Assembly (NCBI GenBank): GCA_964474045.1
Contig: CAYYRC010000002.1
Coordinates: forward strand, 1 to 64,000
Direction of reading: 5' to 3'
Length of the DNA: 64,000 bases
Source: JACJWR01 sp964474045
Lineage (GTDB): Bacteria; Actinomycetota; Actinomycetes; S36-B12; UBA10799
A program made the translations under genes and the position numbers. Shown one piece after another: positions 7,360 through 14,846 of the stretch. Every line of letters starts with the position of its first letter. Positions within the stretch are counted from its first letter, which is position 1. Below the pieces are notes generated by a model. The model worked only from the letters and a program-made list of their open reading frames with translations, did no database searches and was not told where the DNA came from.

Positions 7360-9029
7360 GGCCGATCCGCCTGCTCCTGCTCGCGCTGCTGCTCGGGGCC
7401 CTCGGCTTCGCAGGGGTCGCCGCCGCCGGCCTGGTGGTCACGCCCGGTGACTCGTTCGGGGCGGGCACCGGGGACGTGCAGGTCGGCTGCGTGGCCACCG
7501 TGGACACGGCGGCCGTGACGACCAAGACGGTGAATCCGGCAGGCTCCTTCGAGGTGCTCGGCGTCGACGTGTCCGGGCTCGCACCCGACTGCGCCGGCCA
7601 GCAGGTGACCGTCACCGCCCGGGACGGCGCCGGTGATGCGCTGGGCACGGCGTACGGCATGGCGTCGGGCGCATCGACGGCGCGGGCCAACTTCGCCGCG
7701 CCCATCCCCGACGGCAACCAGATCACCGACTACGCCATCATCGTGCAGGACGAGGCCGCGCAGGTCTACGGCGGCTTCCTCACCGGCCAGGCGGTCGTCG
7801 GCTCGACCCTGACCGCCGTCGTGGCCGCGGCCGGGCTACCCGCCCAGACCGTGGGCTACACCTGGCTGCGCTCCACCGACGGCGGCAGCAACTGGGCGCC
7901 GATCAACGGCGCGGGCGGCTCCACCTACGTCCTGACGGCGGCCGACCTTGCAGCCGAGATCCGGGTGCACGCGAGCATCACCAACGTCGACGGCACGGAG
8001 TCGGTCGACACCGACCCCGTCGGCCCCGTGACTGGGGCGGCGCCGGTGCTCACCCAGATCGAGGTAACGGGCACACCCGTGGTCTTCCAGTCGCCGGTGA
8101 CAGCCCAGGTCGCGGCCACCGGCACCCCCTCGCCCACCGTCGACTACATCTGGCAGCGCTCCATCGACGGGGGCGTCACCTGGGCCGACATCCCCGGCGC
8201 CACCAACTCCACCTTCACCCCCCGCAACGAGGACTACGACACCTACCTGCGCCTGCGCGCCACCGCGACCAACGCGGTGAGCAGCACGACCGGCTACAGC
8301 GGCAAGACCTCGCTGGTGGGCGGCTTCGCGCCGACGGTGACGAGCATGACCATGACCGGCTCGGTGTACGTGGGCTCCGCCGTGCGGGTCAACCCGAACG
8401 TCCAGGGCGGCCCCATCCCGCAAGAGGTCTACCAGTGGCAGTGGTCCATCGACGGCGCCGAGTGGCGCGACATCGACGGGGCCACGGCGACGACGTACTC
8501 GCCGGTCGCCGGCGATGTCGGGCACCGCCTGCGCATGCGCATCCTCGCGATCAACCCGCTCGGCATGACCACGGCCTACTCGACGTTCACCCGGGCCGTC
8601 TCGGCTACCCAGATCAGCAGCATCGGCGACCTGACGCTCAGCCTCGCTCCCAACTGGGCCTCGGTCGACCCCACCGGCCCGTGGACCTCTGCGGTCGCCG
8701 GCATCAGCGCGGGCCTGTCCGACGGCACGACTTCCATCACCACCTACAACAGCAGCGGGACCACCGACGCCAGCGTGTGGTGGGTCAACGGCACCGAGGA
8801 TCCCGCGGGCTCGGTCACCGCGGTCCTCTATGACGCCGACGGGAACGTCGTCCAGGCCGGCGGCTTCAGCTCCCAGTTCAACTCCTACGTGGGCGGAAGC
8901 TACTGGACCCACTCAATCACGATCAGCAACGCGGCCGTGGGCCCGGGCTATGAGCTGCGCGTCGTCAACTCCTCCGGCCACGCGATCGACGCCTACCAGA
9001 GCGTGGCCACCCGGGCGACGCTGCCCTAG
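7356..9029 (+). CDS. Secreted SipW-type substrate C with Ig-like repeats
   Basis: 557 residues. The first 140 residues repeat the plan of substrates A and B: a hydrophobic leader, GLVVTPGDSFGAG, cysteines at 45 and 79 (again 34 apart) and YAIIVQ at the point where the short proteins end. Three Ig-like beta-sandwich repeats follow, each with the pattern Y.W.RS.DGG..W..I.GA....Y and a later LR...T..N element (about residues 145-230, 235-325, 328-415). The last 140 residues have an unassigned fold. No LPXTG, lipobox or C-terminal membrane anchor is visible. Likely a minor, adhesive or capping subunit that assembles with A and B through the shared domain. Translationally coupled to sipW by ATGA. 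Confidence 0.72.
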   Translation: MRPIRLLLLALLLGALGFAGVAAAGLVVTPGDSFGAGTGDVQVGCVATVDTAAVTTKTVNPAGSFEVLGVDVSGLAPDCAGQQVTVTARDGAGDALGTAYGMASGASTARANFAAPIPDGNQITDYAIIVQDEAAQVYGGFLTGQAVVGSTLTAVVAAAGLPAQTVGYTWLRSTDGGSNWAPINGAGGSTYVLTAADLAAEIRVHASITNVDGTESVDTDPVGPVTGAAPVLTQIEVTGTPVVFQSPVTAQVAATGTPSPTVDYIWQRSIDGGVTWADIPGATNSTFTPRNEDYDTYLRLRATATNAVSSTTGYSGKTSLVGGFAPTVTSMTMTGSVYVGSAVRVNPNVQGGPIPQEVYQWQWSIDGAEWRDIDGATATTYSPVAGDVGHRLRMRILAINPLGMTTAYSTFTRAVSATQISSIGDLTLSLAPNWASVDPTGPWTSAVAGISAGLSDGTTSITTYNSSGTTDASVWWVNGTEDPAGSVTAVLYDADGNVVQAGGFSSQFNSYVGGSYWTHSITISNAAVGPGYELRVVNSSGHAIDAYQSVATRATLP

Positions 9030-9080
9030 CACCCGCCGTGCAGGGCTCGCTCACCGCGGGACTCCCCCGCCAAACGCGAC

Positions 9081-9086
9081 TACCGT
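9081..9086 (+). promoter_or_regulatory. Putative -10 element of glpK (leaderless)
   Basis: TACCGT ends six bases before the glpK ATG; no Shine-Dalgarno sequence precedes the gene. Confidence 0.42.
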
Positions 9087-9092
9087 GGCGCC

Positions 9093-10565
9093 ATGACCGT
9101 CCTCGCCATCGACGTCGGCACGACCGGCGTGACCGCCCTGCTCGTCTCGACCGACGCCAGCATCGTCGCCCGCGGCTATCGCGAGTTCCCCCAGCACTTC
9201 CCGCGCGAGGGCTGGGTGGAGCACGACCCGGCCGAGATCTGGGCGGCGGTGCAGGACGCCTGCGGCCAGGCGCTCGCCGGGGACGAGGAGCCGACGGCGA
9301 TCGGCATCACCAACCAGCGCGAGACCCTGGTGCTGTGGGACCGCGAGACGCTGGGCTCGCCGATGAAGGCCATCGTCTGGCAGGACCGGCGCACCGCCGG
9401 CATCTGCGCCCAGCTGCGCGCGGACGGCCACGAGGAGGAGGTCGAGCGGCTCACCGGCCTGCGCCTGGACCCCTACTTCACCGGCACCAAGCTCACCTGG
9501 GTCAAGGACAACGCACCGCACGTCTGGGCCGGCGTCACCGCCGGGCGCACGGCGGTGGGCACGGTGGACTCCTACGTCATCGCACGGCTGACGCGGGGCA
9601 TGTCGCACATCACCGACGCCAGCAACGCCAGCCGAACGCTGCTATACAACCTCGAGACCGGCGACTGGGACGACTCGCTGTGCGAGCTGTTCGAGGTCCC
9701 CCGCGACGCCCTGCCGGAGATCGTCGCGTCCTACGGCGAGGTCGCCACCACCGACCCGGACTGCTTCTTCGGCCTGTCGATCCCGATCGCGGGCATCGCC
9801 GGCGACCAGCAGGCCGCGCTCTTCGGCCAGGCCTGCTTCTCCCCCGGGTCGAGCAAGTGCACCTACGGCACTGGCTCCTTCGTGCTCGTCAACACCGGCG
9901 GCGAGCTGGTGCGCTCCCAGTCCGGGCTCCTCACCACCGTCGCCTGGCAGCACCCGGACGGCACCCGGGAGTTCGCGCTCGAGGGCGCGGTATTCGTGAC
10001 CGGCTCCGCGGTGCAGTGGCTGCGCGACGGGCTGGGGATCATCACGAGCGCCGGCGAGACCGAGGAGCTGGCGCTCAGCGTGCCCGACAGCGGCGGCGTC
10101 GTGTTCGTGCCCGCGCTGACGGGCCTGGGCGCCCCCGACTGGGACCCGCACGCCCGCGGCACCATCCTGGGCATCACCCGCGGCACCACCCGGGCCCATC
10201 TCGTCCGGGCCACGCTCGAGGCGATCGCCTACGAGGTGCGCGACGTGGTGGACGTCATGACCCACGAGGCCGGGGTCAAGCTGCCCCGGCTGGCCGTCGA
10301 CGGCGGCGCGTCGGCCAACAACTTCCTGTGCCAGGTCCAGGCCAACCAGCTGCAGGTGCCCGTCGTGCGGCCGCAGATCCTTGAGACCACCGGTCTGGGG
10401 GCGGCATTCCTGGCGGGCCTGGGCACAGGCGTGTGGTCCTCGCAGGAGGAGCTCGCCGCCACCTGGCGCGAGGACGCCCGCTTCACCCCGGGCGCCACCG
10501 ACCACAAGGGTCACCGACGCTGGCGGATCGCCGTCGAGCGCTCCAAGGGCTGGGCTGAGGACTAG
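9093..10565 (+). CDS. glpK: Glycerol kinase
   Basis: 490-residue FGGY-family kinase that phosphorylates glycerol to sn-glycerol 3-phosphate. Visible motifs: IDVGTTGV (phosphate-1 loop), GITNQRET, IVWQDRRT, GLRLDPYFTGTK, the family signature around SKCTYGTGSFVLVNTG, GLGAPDWDPHARG and the C-terminal VDGGASANNFLCQ. Full length. The adjacent convergent gene encodes a PlsC-type acyltransferase, and the stops overlap by four bases; glycerol 3-phosphate made here could feed phospholipid synthesis. No glpF or glpD gene is nearby. Confidence 0.9.
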   Translation: MTVLAIDVGTTGVTALLVSTDASIVARGYREFPQHFPREGWVEHDPAEIWAAVQDACGQALAGDEEPTAIGITNQRETLVLWDRETLGSPMKAIVWQDRRTAGICAQLRADGHEEEVERLTGLRLDPYFTGTKLTWVKDNAPHVWAGVTAGRTAVGTVDSYVIARLTRGMSHITDASNASRTLLYNLETGDWDDSLCELFEVPRDALPEIVASYGEVATTDPDCFFGLSIPIAGIAGDQQAALFGQACFSPGSSKCTYGTGSFVLVNTGGELVRSQSGLLTTVAWQHPDGTREFALEGAVFVTGSAVQWLRDGLGIITSAGETEELALSVPDSGGVVFVPALTGLGAPDWDPHARGTILGITRGTTRAHLVRATLEAIAYEVRDVVDVMTHEAGVKLPRLAVDGGASANNFLCQVQANQLQVPVVRPQILETTGLGAAFLAGLGTGVWSSQEELAATWREDARFTPGATDHKGHRRWRIAVERSKGWAED

Positions 10566-11293
10566 GCCGCCGCCAGGTCCTTGACCTCGGCGTCCGCGAC
10601 CGGGGCGGCGGGCTTGTCGGCCGCCTTCGCCTGCGCGGCATACATGTCCACGTACTCCTGGCCGGAGAGCTCCATGAGCTCGTACATGATCTCGTCGGCC
10701 ATGGAGCGCAGCACGAAGCGGTCGTTCTCGAGGCCCTCGTAGCGGGAGAAGTCCAGCGGCGCGCCGACCTTGATGCCCACCTTCATGATCCTAGGCACCT
10801 TGGTTCCGATCGGCTGAATCTTCTCGGTGTCGATCATGGCCACCGGTATCACCGGCACACCCGCCTCCAGCGCCATCCGAGCCACCCCCGTCTTACCGCG
10901 GTAGAGGCGGCCGTCAGGTGAGCGTGTCCCCTCCGGGTAGATGCCCAGCAGGTCGCCCTGGCCGAGGATCCGCAGCCCGGTGCTGAGGGCGTCCTCGCTG
11001 GCCGAGCCGCCGGAGCGGTCGATGGGGACCTGGCCGACGCCCTTGAAGAACATCTTCATGAAGAAGCCCTTGACGCCGGGGGTGTTGAAGTAGTCGGCCT
11101 TGGCCAGGAACGTGATGCGCCGCTTGCACACCAGGGGTAGGAAGATCGAGTCCGAGAACGACAGGTGGTTGCTGGCCAGAATCGCGCCACCGGTGTCGGG
11201 GATGTTCTCCAGGCCGCTCACCCGGGGACGGTAGAGCAGGCGCAGCAGCGGACCCAGGAGGACGTGTTTGAGCAGCCAGTAGAGCAAGGTCAC
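10562..11293 (-). CDS. plsC: 1-acyl-sn-glycerol-3-phosphate acyltransferase family protein
   Basis: 243-residue PlsC-type acyltransferase. The catalytic HX4D motif is NHLSFSDS, followed by FLAKADYF, the KGVGQVPIDRSGG block and YPEGTRSPDGRLYRGKTG, which binds the phosphate of the acceptor. It likely adds the second acyl chain to lysophosphatidic acid at the inner membrane, though actinobacteria carry several paralogues and this could act on another acceptor. The N-terminus is hydrophobic. GTG start with a GGAGGAGA ribosome-binding site. Homologous position to Rv2182c of M. tuberculosis. Its stop overlaps that of convergent glpK by four bases. Confidence 0.88.
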   Translation of the reverse strand: MTLLYWLLKHVLLGPLLRLLYRPRVSGLENIPDTGGAILASNHLSFSDSIFLPLVCKRRITFLAKADYFNTPGVKGFFMKMFFKGVGQVPIDRSGGSASEDALSTGLRILGQGDLLGIYPEGTRSPDGRLYRGKTGVARMALEAGVPVIPVAMIDTEKIQPIGTKVPRIMKVGIKVGAPLDFSRYEGLENDRFVLRSMADEIMYELMELSGQEYVDMYAAQAKAADKPAAPVADAEVKDLAAA

Positions 11294-11442
11294 TCTCCTC
11301 CGTCGGGCCTCCGCGCGGACGCACGCAGCGGGTTGGATACGAATCTTAGAGCAGTCGTGCGAAGATGGTCGCGGCCCTTGCGAAACTCCACCGCGCGCTC
11401 GGCGGGTTCCGCTGTCCCCACCCCCCCTCGACGGAGGTATCC

Positions 11443-12195
11443 ATGCCGCTCCTGCCGGACGCCGAACCCTTCTACGCCGACGGCGGCGACGTCGGGGTCC
11501 TGGTGATCCACGGCTTCACCGGCACGCCGAAGTCGATGAAGCCCTGGGCCGAGTACCTGGCCGAGGCGGGCTACACGGTCTCGCTGCCCCGGCTCCCGGG
11601 TCACGGCACCAGTTGGCAGGAGATGAACAAGACCCGCTGGGAAGACTGGTACGGCGAGGTCCGCCGGGAGCTGGACGACCTGCAGAAGCGCTGCGGCTCC
11701 GTGTTCGTCATGGGCCTCTCCATGGGGGGAACCCTCACCCTCAAGCTGGCTGAGGACCGTGACGACATCGCGGGCATCGTGCTGGTCAACCCCGCCGTGC
11801 ACACCGAGCGGCCCGATCGCTTCGCCCTGCCCGTCCTGCGACACATCGTCCCGGCCTTCCCGGGCATCACCAACGACATCAAGAAGCCGGGCCAGGACGA
11901 GGGCGGCTACTCCAAGATCCCCCTGCAGGCCGCCTACTCGCTGAGCCAGCTGTGGGGCAAGGTCAAGGCCGACATCGGCAACGTCACCGCACCGTTGCTG
12001 CTGTTCCACTCGGTGGACGACCACGTCGTGGAGCCGTCCAACTCGGAGTTCGTGCTGGCCAACGTCAGCAGCGACGACGTCGTCGACGTCGAGCTGCTCA
12101 ACTCGTACCACGTCGCCACGCTGGATTACGACGCGCCGCTGATCTTCGCCGAGTCCGTCGCGTTCATGGAGCGCGTGCTCGCCGACGCCACCTGA
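11443..12195 (+). CDS. Alpha/beta-hydrolase, carboxylesterase (Est30/monoacylglycerol lipase-like)
   Basis: 250 residues. VLVIHGFTGTPKSM supplies the oxyanion-hole HGFTG motif, the nucleophile is in GLSMGG, a catalytic Asp probably lies in LLFHSVDDHVVEPSNS, and the His in NSYHVATLDYD. The layout is that of Bacillus Est30-type carboxylesterases. The start at 11443 has a GGAGG site seven bases upstream; an upstream in-frame ATG gives a poorly conserved extension. It lies divergent to plsC and just upstream of a membrane protein gene, so a role in lipid or monoglyceride turnover is plausible but inferred only. Confidence 0.85.
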   Translation: MPLLPDAEPFYADGGDVGVLVIHGFTGTPKSMKPWAEYLAEAGYTVSLPRLPGHGTSWQEMNKTRWEDWYGEVRRELDDLQKRCGSVFVMGLSMGGTLTLKLAEDRDDIAGIVLVNPAVHTERPDRFALPVLRHIVPAFPGITNDIKKPGQDEGGYSKIPLQAAYSLSQLWGKVKADIGNVTAPLLLFHSVDDHVVEPSNSEFVLANVSSDDVVDVELLNSYHVATLDYDAPLIFAESVAFMERVLADAT

Positions 12196-12203
12196 GCGAT
12201 CTG

Positions 12204-12818
12204 GTGGGGACGCCAGACGAGGATCGCCCTGATCTGATCCCGTTGATCGACCTGGAGCTCGACGAGGCCGACGAGGTCATGGACGCCATGTCCAACGTCG
12301 GTCTGGAGGCGGTTCCCCACCGCGTGGACCCCGGCGCCGACGAGGGCCGCATCACCCGGGCCGTCATCCGGCTCTACGTGCCGAGGGCGCAGCTGCGCGA
12401 CGCCCGCTCGGTGGTCCGAGGAGTGCTGCCGGAGTACGCCGAGTCCGGCGCCGACGCCGTACGGCCCGAGACGCTGCCGCACTCCGAGGAGCAGCAGTGG
12501 GCCGACATCGTCAGCGGCCTGCGCTCCGACGGCTTCACCGAGCCCAGCGCACCACGGCTGCTGCCGCCGGATCCCCCCGAGGAGCACTTCCAGGCGCCCG
12601 AGCCCGAGCCGATGTCGCGGCCCAGCAACGCGGCGCTGCTGTCGTGGCTGGGCATCGTCGCCGGGGTGCTGCTGGTGGTGGTCGGGATGCTCACCTCGGG
12701 TACGGGTTTGATCGTCCTGCTGGGCATCGGGGTGTTCATCGGTGGTTTCGTTGGCCTCGTCAGCCGAGCGGGCCAGCACCGCGACGATGACGACTACGAC
12801 GACGGCGCCGTCGTCTGA
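12204..12818 (+). CDS. Conserved actinobacterial membrane protein, function unknown
   Basis: 204 residues from a GTG at 12204. Residues 10-90 form an acidic soluble region (LIDLELDEADEVMDAM onward) with alternating helix and strand, resembling a small alpha/beta sensor-like fold. A Pro/Glu-rich linker follows, then two closely spaced membrane helices (about 140-190) and a C-terminal DDDDYDDG tail. I do not recognise the family. The first in-frame ATG is 30 codons downstream and would cut the conserved-looking acidic region, which is why the GTG is preferred. It begins eight bases after the esterase stop and probably shares its transcript. Confidence 0.6.
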   Translation: MGTPDEDRPDLIPLIDLELDEADEVMDAMSNVGLEAVPHRVDPGADEGRITRAVIRLYVPRAQLRDARSVVRGVLPEYAESGADAVRPETLPHSEEQQWADIVSGLRSDGFTEPSAPRLLPPDPPEEHFQAPEPEPMSRPSNAALLSWLGIVAGVLLVVVGMLTSGTGLIVLLGIGVFIGGFVGLVSRAGQHRDDDDYDDGAVV

Positions 12819-12873
12819 CGTGGGACCGCCCGCCGGTCTCGCGCCTTCCCCGCAACGCTAAGGAGCCTCACCG

Positions 12874-14103
12874 ATGATCTCCGAGAAGATCGAGCTTGCC
12901 GGCCACATCATCGACACCGGCCAGCTCGGCCAGACTCTCGACGACATCCTGACCGCGGGCGGCGACTACGTCGTCGAGCGCTTCGTCCTGGGCAAGACCA
13001 AGGATGACGACTCCTACCTGCGGATCGAGGTGAGGGCCCCGGACAACGCCGCCATGCGCGAGATCATGAATCGGATCACGCAGCACGGCGTCACCGCGGT
13101 GGACCCGAAGGACGCCCGGCTGGAGCCCGCCCCCAGCGACGGGGTGTTCCCGGAGGGCTTCTACGCCAGCACCAACCTGCAGACCTTCGCCCGCCTGCAC
13201 GGCGACTGGGTGGAGGTGGACAACCCGGAGATGGACTGTGCGCTGGTCGTGAGCGGCGATACCGTGCGGACCGTCCCGATGGTGGACGTCCGTGCCGGCG
13301 AGATGGTGATCGTCGGCACCGCCGGCGTGAAGGTGTCGGCGCCGGTCGCCAACCCCCTGGCCGAGGAGAGCGTGTTCGAGTTCATGAACTCCGTGGTGTC
13401 CTCGGAGAAGCCACAGGCGCTGTTGGTGCGACAGATCGCCCAAGAGATGCGCGACTGTAAGGCGGCGGGCAAGAAGGTGCTGTGGGTGGGCGGCCCGGCG
13501 ATCGTGCACACCGGCGGCGCGGACGCCATGTGCGACCTGGTGCGAGCCGGCTACTGCGACATCCTGTTCGCCGGCAACGCGCTGGCGACCCACGACATCG
13601 AGGCCGCCATGTTCGGCACCTCGCTGGGCATCGACCTGTCCAAGGGCTCCGGCGTCGAGCACGGCCACGAGCACCACCTGCGGGCCATCAACAGGGTCCG
13701 CGGGTACGGGTCCATCGCCAACGCCGTGGCCGCCGGAGCCCTGACGTCGGGGATCATGCATGCCCTGGTCGAGAGCGGCAAGACGTTCGTGCTCGTCGGC
13801 TCCGTGCGCGACGACGGCCCGCTGCCTGACGTCTACACCGACGTCATCGCCGGCCAGCGGGCGATGCGCGGCGCGATCCAGAACGTGGGCTTCGCCATCA
13901 TGGTGGCGACCATGCTGCATGCGATCGGCACCGGGAACCTGCTGCCGGCCAGCATCCCGCTCGTGTGCGTGGACATCAACCCGGCGACCGTGACCAAGCT
14001 GGCCGACCGGGGCTCGTCGCACGCCACCGGCGTGGTCACCGACATCGGGCTCTTCCTGGAGCAGCTCGCCGACGAGCTCGTGCCCGACCGGAAGCGGGAC
14101 TGA
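12874..14103 (+). CDS. LOR/SDH-type ornithine cyclodeaminase family protein (TIGR00300)
   Basis: 409 residues. The sequence matches the conserved LOR/SDH region family, whose archaeal members and the C-terminal half of cyanobacterial AgrE/ArgZ act as ornithine cyclodeaminases (ornithine to proline plus ammonia, NAD-dependent). Recognisable blocks: GHIIDTGQLGQTLD at the N-terminus, GPAIVHTGGADAM, ILFAGNALATHDIE, GTSLGIDLSKGSGVEHGHE and GTGNLLPASIPLVCVDINP. The N-terminal arginine dihydrolase of AgrE is absent, so this is the stand-alone form. An AAGGAG site lies nine bases before the ATG. No other arginine or proline gene is adjacent; the substrate is inferred from family only. Confidence 0.78.
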   Translation: MISEKIELAGHIIDTGQLGQTLDDILTAGGDYVVERFVLGKTKDDDSYLRIEVRAPDNAAMREIMNRITQHGVTAVDPKDARLEPAPSDGVFPEGFYASTNLQTFARLHGDWVEVDNPEMDCALVVSGDTVRTVPMVDVRAGEMVIVGTAGVKVSAPVANPLAEESVFEFMNSVVSSEKPQALLVRQIAQEMRDCKAAGKKVLWVGGPAIVHTGGADAMCDLVRAGYCDILFAGNALATHDIEAAMFGTSLGIDLSKGSGVEHGHEHHLRAINRVRGYGSIANAVAAGALTSGIMHALVESGKTFVLVGSVRDDGPLPDVYTDVIAGQRAMRGAIQNVGFAIMVATMLHAIGTGNLLPASIPLVCVDINPATVTKLADRGSSHATGVVTDIGLFLEQLADELVPDRKRD

Positions 14104-14107
14104 GGGC

Positions 14108-14797
14108 ATGGGCGCCCAGAGCAGCGCCTGGCGGGTCGTCTTCGTAGCGTCGCTGGCGGCGAGCGCCCTGATCATCCTGCAGACCGCGTTCGACATCTCG
14201 TGGCTGGCCTGGGCACGTGCCCCGCTGCTCATGCCCTTCGTCTTCGCGTGGACGCTGCTGACGCGGCCGCGGCCGGAGCGGCGGGTGTTCGCGCCCCTGC
14301 TGCTCGCGCAGGTGTTCTCGTTCCTGGGCGATGTGCTGCTGGCCGCCGATGGCCTGTTCGTGCCCGGCGTGGCCATGTTCCTCGTCGCGCAGGTCTGCTA
14401 CATCGTCACGTTCACCGGCTGGCGCGGGCCGCACCAGGTCAAGCTCAAGCCCTGGACCTTGGTGCCCTACGTCGCCTACCTGGCGGCCATGCTGATCGTG
14501 GTCGTGCCGCGGGCGGGCGAGCTGGCGCTGCCGATCGTGGTCTATGGCACGACGCTCTGCGCGATGGCCGCCGTGGCGATGGACGCCACGGCCAGGATCA
14601 CCCCGTGGGCCGCGAAGGCGCTGCTTGTCGGCACCATCCTGTTCGTCATCTCCGACAGTATGATCGCGCTGACCAAGTTCGAGGTGGTGCCGCAGGGCGC
14701 GGTCGCCGCGACGATCCTCATCGGCACCTACTGCGCGGCGCAGATCCTCATCGCGCTCGGCGTGCTGCGGGGGCGGGTGGGGGCGGCCATGGATTGA
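14108..14797 (+). CDS. YhhN/TMEM86 family membrane protein (lysoplasmalogenase-like)
   Basis: 229 residues with about eight predicted membrane helices. Motifs FSFLGDVLLAADGLFVPGVAMFLVAQ and ILFVISDSMIALTKFE carry the paired aspartates of the YhhN/TMEM86 family, some members of which hydrolyse the vinyl-ether bond of lysoplasmalogens or act on alkylated lipids. Only four bases separate it from the LOR/SDH gene, so it is likely in the same operon. Whether this organism makes plasmalogens is unknown, so the enzymatic role is tentative. Confidence 0.82.
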   Translation: MGAQSSAWRVVFVASLAASALIILQTAFDISWLAWARAPLLMPFVFAWTLLTRPRPERRVFAPLLLAQVFSFLGDVLLAADGLFVPGVAMFLVAQVCYIVTFTGWRGPHQVKLKPWTLVPYVAYLAAMLIVVVPRAGELALPIVVYGTTLCAMAAVAMDATARITPWAAKALLVGTILFVISDSMIALTKFEVVPQGAVAATILIGTYCAAQILIALGVLRGRVGAAMD

Positions 14798-14846
14798 GGT
14801 AGCGACACCAACCGGAGCAGCGTCGCCCAACACACTCTGTTGCCCT

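Noticed and set aside
5833..9029. Calling the three secreted proteins TasA/camelysin
   Set aside because: Only the leader region and the partner peptidase resemble that system; the mature domains show no recognisable TasA motifs and have conserved cysteines.
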